Shown one piece after another: positions 1 through 5,953 of a stretch of 8,069 nucleotides of DNA; positions within the stretch are counted from its first letter, which is position 1; every line of letters starts with the position of its first letter. The notes below the pieces were generated by a model that worked only from the letters and a program-made list of their open reading frames with translations, made no database searches and had not been told where the DNA came from. The stretch is from assembly GCA_937960715.1 (NCBI GenBank), contig CALGOO010000253.1:1-8069 (forward strand). The letters run 5' to 3'. The stretch comes from an uncultured Candidatus Competibacteraceae bacterium (lineage in GTDB: Bacteria > Pseudomonadota > Gammaproteobacteria > Competibacterales > Competibacteraceae). The position numbers and the translations under genes were made by a program.

Positions 1-10
1 TCAGTAGGTC

Positions 11-514
11 ATGGGGTATTATGGGATTTGCATCACTTTGAATCACACCCGCCAGGATCTGTTCGGTGGTGTCGCCGGAACGATCCATCGCTCGCGATCC
101 CGGATCGAGGGATTGATCGCCGCGGCCACCGGGACTTCATCGAATCCCTCTTCCACCGCTCGGGCGGTCGAGGTCGGCGAGCGTCGTGACGGCATCATCA
201 TCGGACCGATGGAGGATTACCGGCGACAGGCCTGGATGGCACGGTGGCTACTGGGGGCGGCCGGCGCCAGCACAGCCGTACTGCTGCACCGGTTGCTGCT
301 CGGCGACCTGGGGGGCGCCCTGGCCAGTCTCGGTTCCACCGCGACCCTGCTGGGCTTGGCGCTGCATCCCGCTTACCGCTGCTGGTTGATGCGCCACCAA
401 CGCGCCGGGCAACCGCGCATCTTCCTGACCCATCCACTTCAGTGGTGGCCGGCCGCCTGGCCAGCCGCCGTCTCCTCGCCACGGAGCACTCCTCATGAAC
501 CGGCCGACCGTTGA
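11..514 (+). CDS. Small two-helix membrane protein, IcmV/TraX-like by position and topology
   Basis: A 167-aa protein. Residues 1-70 are polar and low in complexity. Two hydrophobic segments follow at about 76-95 and 100-121, then a basic, aromatic tail (AYRCWLMRHQ, then HPLQWWP at 141-147). A short N-terminal region, a tight pair of membrane helices and a basic end that probably faces the cytoplasm resemble IcmV of Dot/Icm systems. In Legionella, icmV lies directly upstream of dotA, as this gene does here. The assignment rests on gene order and topology, not on a clear motif, so it could be an unrelated accessory inner membrane protein. A TAG at 5-7 in the same frame limits the N-terminus, and ATG at 11 is the first start after it. 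The next in-frame ATG would be residue 67, just before the helices, so the first 66 residues are uncertain. The gene ends 20 bases inside the next one, which suggests translational coupling. Confidence 0.6.
   Translation: MGYYGICITLNHTRQDLFGGVAGTIHRSRSRIEGLIAAATGTSSNPSSTARAVEVGERRDGIIIGPMEDYRRQAWMARWLLGAAGASTAVLLHRLLLGDLGGALASLGSTATLLGLALHPAYRCWLMRHQRAGQPRIFLTHPLQWWPAAWPAAVSSPRSTPHEPADR
483..486 (+). promoter_or_regulatory. Ribosome binding site of the DotA/TraY gene
   Basis: GGAG lies 8 bases before the ATG at 495 and inside the coding sequence of the upstream gene. It supports the chosen start, which is also the one that yields a complete signal peptide. Its location means that translation of the upstream gene passes over it. 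Confidence 0.6.
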
Positions 515-2816
515 ATTCGCTTTTCGCCTGGCATTATTGCCAGTGGTCTTGTTCACGGTCGCGCTGTTAGCGCCGCTTTCCCCCGCGCATGCCCAGGCGG
601 CCCCGTCTTCGCCCGAATCGGCTTATACCTTCGATCCGACCCGGAACCTCGAACCTGCCGGCGGCGATATCAGCCTCCACCTGTTGCAAGGTATCCTGGG
701 GTCGGTGATCGGCCGGGTTCGCTTGGCCGACAGCCTGAGCGCCAGCGACCGTGGGCCGTTCGGTGAGATGTTTTCGCTGTTTAATGGGTTCCTGCTGTTC
801 CTGCTGGGGGTCGTCGTGTTCGTCAAGCTGGTTGCGGCGCTGCTCGACACCGCCCACGAGGGCGAGGCCCTCGGCCAGGACCGTTCCACCACTTGGACCC
901 CGATCCGGATCGTCCTCTCTGCCTCGATGCTGATCCCGCTGGTCAACGGTTACAGTTTCATCCAGGTCATCGTGTTGTGGGTCACGCTGAGTGGGGTCGG
1001 CCTGGCCGACGCCGTCTGGTCGACGGCGGTCGATCAGTTCGCCAAAACCACGATTTTCGCACCGCCGCCCCCACCCCAGGCGCGGCAACTGGCCGTGGCG
1101 ATGCTGGCCTCCAACGTCTGCGAGCAGGTGGTGAAGACTTTACCGGCGCGGGGAACCGCGCGCTACGAGGTCCGTTATGTCAGTCGCGCCGGCGAACTGG
1201 GCCATTACCAGGAACGGGGCGGACGCTGGTCGGTGACCGGCATGGGCGAGGCAGCCTGCGGCGGCTTCGTCATTCGCGAACCGCATCAGGGCATCGAACC
1301 CGAGCAGGGTGCCACCGGTCTCGACGCGCTGGACGGCTTCCTGCACTGGGTAGCGCGATTGTTCGGATTCGCCGACGACGTGCGCGAAGCCCTCGCCGCC
1401 ACGCTGATGGCGGCGCACGAACGGACGGCGCTGCGGCTGCGCGAGGAACTCAAGCCCCTGGCCGAGCGCATCGTCCAGGGCCAGGGCGCCCTGACCGAGT
1501 GCGTGACCGATCCCACCGGCCGTCTGACCCATCGGCAGTGTCTGAGCCTGATCGATGCTGCCGCCGAACACTACGTACAGAATCTGCAGGCGGAGATTCT
1601 GGCCGCGGTCGATTTGGCCGGACAGCGCGCTTTCGCCGAGTTTGCGGCGGCGGCCAAGGACGAGGGTTGGCTCTCGGCGGGCAGTTGGTTCTACCGGTTG
1701 GCCGCCCTCAGCGAATACCAAAACAAGCTGGCCCTGAACGTGCCGGAGCCCTATCCCATCCGGGCCTGGGAAAAACTGCCGCTGGAGGACGTGGAAACGT
1801 ACCGTCATACCCTCGACCGCCTGACCGCCCTGTTGGCCGAAGCGGAAACCGACCGGGATACCGGCCTGCTCAAGGGCGATCCGAACAACAGCCGGCTCGA
1901 CGACGCCTCGCGCGGCTTTCTGCGCTGGACCCTGGACTGGATCCAACATCACCTGTTCGGCACGGTGCATCCGCTGTTCGCCCTGGCCAGCCTGGGGCAC
2001 GCCCTGCTGGCGGCCGTGCTGACGCTGGTCGGCACCACCGCCCTCGTGCAGATCATGCCCGCCGGCAAGCTGGCGACCCTCGTCGGCGGTATAACCGACG
2101 TACTGGGCCAATGGGACGGAAAAACCGGCGGGGCGCTGTCGCTGGGCGGGCTGATCGTCGGCATGATCGCCCTCGCCCTCCTCGCCTTCGCCCTGATGGC
2201 GGCGATTTATCTTCCCCTGGTGCCGTTCATCATCTGGACCGTCGGGGCGCTGCAGTGGGTGTTGCTGGTGTTCGAGGCCCTGCTGGCGGCACCCCTGTGG
2301 GCGATCTGGCACCTGCGCAACGGCAAGGGCTTCACCGCCGAAACGCTGAACGGCTACCTCCTGCTGCTGGCGCTACTGCTGCGGCCGGCGCTGATGGTGT
2401 TCGGCCTGCTGGCCGCGACGATCATCAGCTATTACCTGCTGCAACTGGTCAGCGGGCTGTTCATCGTAGCGGCGATCAATGCCGCCAGCGGCAACGTTAC
2501 CGGCCCGGTGGTGGTCACCGGCCTGCTGGTGGTGTTCGTGCTGGTCGCGGTGGACCTCACCCTGAAATGCTTTGGCCTGATCCATCGCCTGCCGGATGCC
2601 GCCTTGCGCTGGCTCGGCGGCGCGTTGGAGCAGGCCCTGGATACTGCCGAACTGGGCCATCGGTCGGAAGGCGCCCTGCGCTCGGGGGTGAAGACGGTGG
2701 AAGGGGGAATCCAGCGCTGGCGAGCCAATCGGGTGCCTGATTTGAAGCGGCTGGATACAGCGAAGCCTGTTTTACCCGTGGATTTAAGGACAGGCCATAA
2801 CGACCCTGACCGTTAA
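495..2816 (+). CDS. traY: DotA/TraY-family conjugal transfer inner membrane protein
   Basis: A 773-aa polytopic membrane protein, close in size to IncI TraY and shorter than Legionella DotA. A signal peptide spans residues 1-33 with a likely cut after AHA. Hydrophobic segments lie at about 97-117, 138-173, 491-520, 549-604, 619-660 and 670-692. Family-like sections are the block near 134-176 (WTPIRIVLSASMLIPL, then GYSFIQVIVLW, then GLADAVW) and the C-terminal core near 572-615 (YLPLVPFIIW, then EALLAAPLWAIWHL). Between them, about 180-490, lies a large soluble and partly helical domain, probably periplasmic, with cysteines at 209, 255, 336 and 349 that could form disulfides. DotA/TraY proteins belong to type IVB secretion and are needed for transfer. 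DotA of Legionella forms ring-like oligomers, but its exact role is unsettled. The gene overlaps the preceding small membrane protein by 20 bases. Its stop shares TTAA with a gene on the other strand. The family call is firm; traY rather than dotA is chosen because of the plasmid context. Confidence 0.88.
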   Translation: MNRPTVEFAFRLALLPVVLFTVALLAPLSPAHAQAAPSSPESAYTFDPTRNLEPAGGDISLHLLQGILGSVIGRVRLADSLSASDRGPFGEMFSLFNGFLLFLLGVVVFVKLVAALLDTAHEGEALGQDRSTTWTPIRIVLSASMLIPLVNGYSFIQVIVLWVTLSGVGLADAVWSTAVDQFAKTTIFAPPPPPQARQLAVAMLASNVCEQVVKTLPARGTARYEVRYVSRAGELGHYQERGGRWSVTGMGEAACGGFVIREPHQGIEPEQGATGLDALDGFLHWVARLFGFADDVREALAATLMAAHERTALRLREELKPLAERIVQGQGALTECVTDPTGRLTHRQCLSLIDAAAEHYVQNLQAEILAAVDLAGQRAFAEFAAAAKDEGWLSAGSWFYRLAALSEYQNKLALNVPEPYPIRAWEKLPLEDVETYRHTLDRLTALLAEAETDRDTGLLKGDPNNSRLDDASRGFLRWTLDWIQHHLFGTVHPLFALASLGHALLAAVLTLVGTTALVQIMPAGKLATLVGGITDVLGQWDGKTGGALSLGGLIVGMIALALLAFALMAAIYLPLVPFIIWTVGALQWVLLVFEALLAAPLWAIWHLRNGKGFTAETLNGYLLLLALLLRPALMVFGLLAATIISYYLLQLVSGLFIVAAINAASGNVTGPVVVTGLLVVFVLVAVDLTLKCFGLIHRLPDAALRWLGGALEQALDTAELGHRSEGALRSGVKTVEGGIQRWRANRVPDLKRLDTAKPVLPVDLRTGHNDPDR

Positions 2817-3094
2817 GATTTCATTGACTGGTAAACGGGCGCGTACGCCGCCCGGTAAATCTGTCGGCGGCGTTCGTAATCGCCCAGAATATCGTCAACC
2901 GTGTCACGGTCTCCCTGCTCGTAAGCGTCGACCAAAGCCTTGAGAATCGCCAGATGACCCTCATTGGCTGCCGTCTTGGTCGCCAACCACTCCCGCAGTT
3001 CGCGCAACTCGCCATCGTGCAACTGCTTCAGAAACCGCTCGTGCTGGCGCTGAGCCATGCCCAGCAACACATGATCCACCACGTCGAGCGCCAT
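2813..3094 (-). CDS. Hypothetical 93-aa helical protein, last gene of the partition operon
   Basis: I do not recognise this family. The protein is almost entirely charged amphipathic helix with no cysteine, membrane segment or signal peptide, so it should be a small cytosolic helical bundle. Residues 1-36 (MALDVVDHVLLGMAQRQHER onward) are followed by a second helical stretch ending in YERRRQIYRAAYAPVY near 73-88. The start is well supported: a perfect AGGAGG (3099-3104 on the opposite strand) sits 4 bases before the ATG. It follows the DUF29 gene by 23 bases and is probably cotranscribed with it and with the partition genes. Its TAA stop (2815-2813) is contained in the TTAA that also stops the DotA/TraY gene coming from the other side. 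A partner of the DUF29 protein is one possibility, suggested only by adjacency. Confidence 0.75.
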   Translation of the reverse strand: MALDVVDHVLLGMAQRQHERFLKQLHDGELRELREWLATKTAANEGHLAILKALVDAYEQGDRDTVDDILGDYERRRQIYRAAYAPVYQSMKS

Positions 3095-3117
3095 CTTTCC
3101 TCCTCACCGTATTCCAG

Positions 3118-3558
3118 TCAGTCCGGCCAGAAGTCCTCATCCAGCATTTCTTCCAGCCCGAAGGGGCAAATCGTCGGGAAAGTCCCCAAGTCCAACTGCA
3201 TTTCATTGGCGGCCCACAAGCGGGCTTTCCGATAGGCGCCGGGCGCCACGGCGGGCAGCATGGAGCGCAAGCTGGGGTTTTCCTCGAGCAGTTCTTCCAG
3301 TTCGATGCGCTGGAGAGTGATCGTGTTGCGCCAACGGGCGCCGCGTCCCCCGGGCTGGTGGCGCCATTTTAGTAAATGCGCCAGCAGTACCGTCAGCCGA
3401 CTGCCCAAGGCGCGCTGTTGACTCTTCCCCATGCTCTCCAGCTCCTCGGCGACGTGCTCCCCATCGATCTCCGCCAAACGCCCCTGACGGATCAATTCGG
3501 CATTGCGCATCGCCCAGGCGTGAAAGTCCTGATGATAGATCTCGCTGGCTCCACTCAT
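3118..3558 (-). CDS. DUF29 domain protein
   Basis: A 146-aa protein that matches the DUF29 family over its whole length. Family-typical sections are YHQDFHAWAMRNAELIRQGR (8-27), IDGEHVAEELESMGKSQQRAL (31-51), the helix LTVLLAHLLKWRHQP (55-69), RWRNTITLQRIELEELLEENPSL (75-97), the YRKARLWAANE block (109-119), and the end FPTICPFGLEEMLDEDFWPD (127-146). DUF29 proteins are small, helical and of unknown function, and are often present in several copies per genome in cyanobacteria and some proteobacteria. The start ATG has AAGGA (3565-3569, opposite strand) 6 bases upstream. Unusually, it sits behind a ParA-RHH pair, and the 105-bp gap before it is filled by the ACTC repeat array. RHH protein bound there could affect its transcription. 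I saw no clear promoter of its own, so read-through from the parA promoter is likely. Confidence 0.85.
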   Translation of the reverse strand: MSGASEIYHQDFHAWAMRNAELIRQGRLAEIDGEHVAEELESMGKSQQRALGSRLTVLLAHLLKWRHQPGGRGARWRNTITLQRIELEELLEENPSLRSMLPAVAPGAYRKARLWAANEMQLDLGTFPTICPFGLEEMLDEDFWPD

Positions 3559-3580
3559 AGTTTTTCCTTCCCGATCCCTC

Positions 3581-3708
3581 GACTTACTGACTCACCGACT
3601 CACCGACTGATCAACTCATTGACTGATCAACTCACTGACTCACTGGATAGTTGACTCATTGACTCACTGATTTACCGACTTATCGGTGATTTTACTCATA
3701 TACTCCTT
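3581..3708. repeat. Array of 16 octamer units with ACTC boxes, candidate centromere (parS/parH-like)
   Basis: Sixteen consecutive 8-bp units run without a phase break. The consensus is (G/A/T)ACTCA followed by two variable bases, for example GACTCACC, GACTCACT and AACTCATT. ACTC is exact in nine units (boxes at 3590, 3598, 3614, 3630, 3638, 3654, 3662, 3694, 3702). Four more have ACTT or ACTG (3582, 3606, 3622, 3678). The units at 3645, 3669 and 3685 are degenerate. ParG of TP228 binds degenerate ACTC tetramers separated by 4-bp spacers, both in its operator and in the parH centromere. This array has the same geometry and lies beside a ParF/ParG-like gene pair. The last part (3664-3708) also encodes the C-terminal 14 residues and stop codon of the RHH gene. 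The assignment as centromere is inference. Confidence 0.8.
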
Positions 3709-3897
3709 CAAGGCGACTCGAACCACATCCGAAACGCTCATGTCGGCTTCCAGAGCGAATCGCCGCAGGCGCCGATATTCCGATTTGGGCATCCGCACGT
3801 TCAGCCGCGCCTCGCCATCTGCCACGGCCAGTTGCTGTCGCACCCGGTCGATATGCTCGGAGGTTCTTCCCGTCGGTCGGCCTGCTTTCAACGCCAT
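3664..3897 (-). CDS. ParG-like ribbon-helix-helix partition protein and autorepressor
   Basis: A 77-aa protein. Residues 1-30 form a basic, probably flexible tail. Residues 31-68 form a ribbon-helix-helix: strand RLNVRMP, helix KSEYRRLRRFALEA, turn DMSVS, helix DVVRVALKEYM. Size, tail and fold match ParG of TP228, a dimeric centromere-binding protein that represses its own operon and stimulates the ParF ATPase through an arginine in the tail. R18 or R20 would be candidates here. It overlaps the ParF-like gene by 10 bases, the same order as parFG. The start is supported by GAGGAG (3906-3911, opposite strand) 8 bases before the ATG. The last 14 codons lie within the ACTC array, so the C-terminus is partly dictated by DNA repeats. 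Its likely binding sites are that array and the operator at 4534-4573. A plain CopG-type regulator is the alternative, but the ParA partner and the sites favour partition. Confidence 0.85.
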   Translation of the reverse strand: MALKAGRPTGRTSEHIDRVRQQLAVADGEARLNVRMPKSEYRRLRRFALEADMSVSDVVRVALKEYMSKITDKSVNQ

Positions 3898-4523
3898 GCC
3901 CGCATCTCCTCGACCAGCGTCCGAATTTCCTCGGCCGCCGCCCCCTGCGGTTCGGCGTCCAGTACGGTGGACCCCTGGGTGGCGCTGTTGGCGTAGACCA
4001 CCCGCTGGCTGGTAAAAGCTTTAAAAATCGGCAAGCCATAACCCTCCAGGGCCGCCCGGATCTCGCCCGCCAGCTTGGTACCCACGATCTGCCGCGACAC
4101 CAGAAACGCCGCTTTCAGTTTTCCGTCGGTGACGTCCTGCCGGGCTTTGACCAGTTCCACGAGGGATTCGGCGGCCCAGATATCGTAAGGCGAGGGTTGG
4201 ACCGGAATCAGCACCCGGTCGGCCACCTTGAGGGCCGCCACGGCCAGTTCCTCGATCCCCGGCGACCCATCGATGATCGCCCAGGCGAAGCCCTGGGTGA
4301 CGCTCTTGAGGTTTTTGAACAGCGGCGGCCGATCCATGCCGACCACCGGCGGGAGCGCGTTGTCTTCGCCGGCAGCGGCGTACCAATCGCGGGCGCTGCC
4401 CTGGGGGTCGCTGTCAATCAGGATCACCGCCTCGCCCGCCAGTTGAAAACCCCGGGTGAGGTTGGTGGCGATGGTGGTCTTGCCCACCCCGCCTTTTTCG
4501 TTCAACACCGCGATCACCGTCAT
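3888..4523 (-). CDS. parA: ParA-family partition ATPase, ParF type
   Basis: A 211-aa deviant-Walker ATPase of the short type Ib class (TP228 ParF is about 206 aa), lacking the N-terminal HTH of type Ia ParA. Walker A is KGGVGKTT (10-17) with the ParA signature lysine at 10, Walker A' is ILIDSDPQ (34-41), and Walker B is WAIIDGSPG (81-89). The segment VLIPVQPSPYDIWAAESL (104-121) and the C-terminal FTSQRVVYANSATQGSTV (170-187) also match ParF-like proteins. Family knowledge says the ATP-bound form moves or positions plasmids over the nucleoid and is activated by its RHH partner. It is the first gene of its operon and overlaps the RHH gene by 10 bases. The ATG has GGAAG (4529-4533, opposite strand) 5 bases upstream. 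Expression is probably autoregulated, since the ACTC-box operator lies over its promoter, just upstream of the start. Confidence 0.92.
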   Translation of the reverse strand: MTVIAVLNEKGGVGKTTIATNLTRGFQLAGEAVILIDSDPQGSARDWYAAAGEDNALPPVVGMDRPPLFKNLKSVTQGFAWAIIDGSPGIEELAVAALKVADRVLIPVQPSPYDIWAAESLVELVKARQDVTDGKLKAAFLVSRQIVGTKLAGEIRAALEGYGLPIFKAFTSQRVVYANSATQGSTVLDAEPQGAAAEEIRTLVEEMRAWR

Positions 4524-4533
4524 GCTCGCTTCC

Positions 4534-4573
4534 GTGAGTATCAGTAAGGATACTCATATACTCACATACTCAT
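4534..4573. promoter_or_regulatory. ACTC-box operator of the parA operon
   Basis: Three direct octamers, ATACTCAT, ATACTCAC and ATACTCAT, lie end to end at 4550-4573, with ACTC boxes at 4552, 4560 and 4568. An inverted copy GTGAGTAT at 4534-4541 is separated from them by exactly one octamer length, so the whole block is five 8-bp units. Box, spacer length and phase equal those of the long array at 3581-3708. The block starts 10 bases upstream of the parA ATG and covers the proposed -10 element. It is most simply the autoregulatory operator of the ParG-like protein. Confidence 0.75.
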
Positions 4574-4581
4574 GAAGTCAA
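4553..4581 (-). promoter_or_regulatory. Proposed sigma-70 promoter of the parA operon
   Basis: On the minus strand, TTGACT (4581-4576) is a good -35 element (5 of 6), followed by a 17-bp spacer and TATGAG (4558-4553), a weak -10 (4 of 6). The -10 falls inside an ACTC octamer, so bound RHH protein would block polymerase. The call rests on consensus matching only. Confidence 0.45.
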
Positions 4582-4639
4582 GATCAAGCGATTCCTAATC
4601 CAACAAACAGGCTTCAGTTGCGCTAAAATTGAGATAGAG

Positions 4640-4667
4640 TGATTATCTTTGTTGATCATTGATTATC
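4640..4667. promoter_or_regulatory. TGATTATC direct repeats, possible operator of the second RHH gene
   Basis: TGATTATC occurs at 4640-4647 and again at 4660-4667, 20 bp apart and so on the same face of the helix. Between them lie the palindrome TGATCA (4653-4658) and a related 7-mer pair TTGATCA/TTGATTA (4652-4665). The block ends 17 bases before the GTG start of the 122-aa RHH gene, a usual place for an RHH operator. No confident promoter was found for this operon; TAAAAT at 4624-4629 is -10-like but lacks a good -35. Confidence 0.4.
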
Positions 4668-4684
4668 AGCAAGAGGGGTGAAGG

Positions 4685-5053
4685 GTGACGACACGAATCT
4701 CGCGGATGGTGGGCTTCTCCGTTCCACCAACGATGGCCGAGGAATTGGATCGCGTGGCAGAGGAAGAACACCGTACCAAAAGCGAACTATTTCGTGAAAT
4801 GTTCCGGGTGTATCTGACCTATCGACGGCTCAAGCGGCAGCAAGAAGACGAAGAGCGGCTGGACCGACTGATACGGCATCCCCCCGAAGCAACGTCGGTA
4901 TTCCCAATGATCGAAACCGGGAGCGAAGAAGTCCTGCTGGAATCCGCACGATTTGCCGGTCCTCGAACGAAAATAATGGGTAGCCAACCTGCGAAGGACG
5001 CTGCCCCGCTCGCGGCTACCAATAACGATACGCCCATAAAGCTCATGACCTGA
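4685..5053 (+). CDS. Ribbon-helix-helix (CopG-type) DNA-binding protein
   Basis: A 122-aa protein with an N-terminal ribbon-helix-helix in about residues 5-48: strand SRMVGFSVPP, helix TMAEELDRVAEEEH, turn RTKS, helix ELFREMFRVYLTYRRLKR. The rest (50-122) is charged and then low in complexity, with no recognised domain, and is probably disordered or a partner-binding tail. The GTG start at 4685 has GAGGGG (4673-4678) 6 bases upstream. The ATG at 4706 would cut into the DNA-binding strand, so GTG is preferred. It is transcribed divergently from parA across 161 bp and is followed by parB after 31 bases. It may repress its own operon through the TGATTATC repeats just upstream. It is unlike the 77-aa RHH protein in sequence and tail position, so the two are not recent duplicates. 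An antitoxin role is possible, but no toxin gene adjoins it. Confidence 0.75.
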   Translation: MTTRISRMVGFSVPPTMAEELDRVAEEEHRTKSELFREMFRVYLTYRRLKRQQEDEERLDRLIRHPPEATSVFPMIETGSEEVLLESARFAGPRTKIMGSQPAKDAAPLAATNNDTPIKLMT

Positions 5054-5084
5054 GCGGTCATCGTCAGGCTCCCTTTCGATCATC

Positions 5085-5933
5085 ATGAACTCGCCCAAAA
5101 CCCGCATCAGGACGGCTGCCGACCGGCCCCGGATCGTGGAAATCGACCTGCACGACCTCCATCCCAATCCGGATCAGCCGCGCAAGACTTTCAGCGAAGA
5201 GAGCCTGATCGAACTGGCGGCCTCCATCGAGCGGCACGGCCTCATCCAGCCGGTCACCGTCAAACGCCTGGATGACGGAACGTACTTGCTGGTGGCCGGC
5301 GAACGACGGTTCCGGGCGTTCGAACGGTTGGGGCGATCCACGATTCCGGCCATCGTGACGACAGGCGACGCCGAGGAAATCGCGCTCATCGAAAACATCC
5401 AGCGCGAGGACTTGAATCCGCTTGAGGAGGCCGAAGCCCTGGCGCGGATGATGGATCGCCATCGCTACACGCAGGAACAGTTGGGGCAAGTGGTCGGGAA
5501 ATCCCAGGCGGCCGTCAGTCAGGTTCTGGGTCTCCTGCATCTTCCCGAAACGATCAGGGCCGAGTACCGCACCGCGCCGCGCTCCAGCAAATCACTGCTG
5601 GTGGAAATCGCGGCCATGAAAAGCGAGGCGGAACAGTTGCGGTTGTGGGCCGCAATCAAGGACGGCCGGATTGCCAACGTCAAAGCCGCCAGGACAGAAC
5701 GCGCCGCTCAAAAGCAGGGTGAGTCGCCGCCTTTTTCAACCCTCGAGGTCATCAAGGCCTGCAAGCGGCTCAAAATCGCCTTGGAGCGCCTGGAAGCGCC
5801 GGTGGCTACCCAGATACCTTTGGACGATTACAACGCACTGGCGGCCCTCTGCGAGCGTTTAAACGCTATTGTGGCCGGCATGACGCCTGAACCGCCGGAT
5901 GTCGAAACCGACGATACCGATTACGAAAGCTGA
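5085..5933 (+). CDS. parB: ParB/Spo0J-family partition protein
   Basis: A 282-aa protein with the full ParB/Spo0J plan. The N-terminal CTP-binding domain shows IDLHDLHPNPDQPRKTF (20-36), GERRFRA (72-78, the nucleotide-binding box) and ENIQREDLNPLEEAEAL (103-119). A helix-turn-helix follows at about 129-153 (TQEQLGQVVGKSQAAVSQVL). The C-terminus (215-282) is a short helical, then acidic region that may dimerise. Proteins of this family load at a parS site and slide along DNA as CTP-dependent clamps, normally activating a ParA. Here no ParA lies beside it on this strand. The only ParA in the window is ParF-type and has an RHH partner. I saw no copy of the common chromosomal-type parS palindrome. 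The ATG is preceded by a poor ribosome site, so translation may depend on the upstream RHH gene. It is followed by the initiator gene after 20 bases. Confidence 0.92.
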   Translation: MNSPKTRIRTAADRPRIVEIDLHDLHPNPDQPRKTFSEESLIELAASIERHGLIQPVTVKRLDDGTYLLVAGERRFRAFERLGRSTIPAIVTTGDAEEIALIENIQREDLNPLEEAEALARMMDRHRYTQEQLGQVVGKSQAAVSQVLGLLHLPETIRAEYRTAPRSSKSLLVEIAAMKSEAEQLRLWAAIKDGRIANVKAARTERAAQKQGESPPFSTLEVIKACKRLKIALERLEAPVATQIPLDDYNALAALCERLNAIVAGMTPEPPDVETDDTDYES

Positions 5934-5953
5934 AATCACCCAATCTATCGCCC

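Noticed and set aside
1140..2312. Open frame of 390 codons on the - strand opposite the DotA/TraY gene
   Set aside because: The composition is biased to Q, G and R, there is no recognisable domain, and the opposite frame is clearly coding.
893..2740. Long open frame of 615 codons on the + strand inside the DotA/TraY gene
   Set aside because: Its product is rich in R, G, A and P with no hydrophobic pattern, as expected for an out-of-frame reading of GC-rich DNA. The DotA/TraY frame has a signal peptide, membrane helices and family motifs.
3581..3708. Possible CRISPR-like repeat array
   Set aside because: The unit is 8 bp and contiguous, without unique spacers, and no cas gene is near. It fits a partition site.
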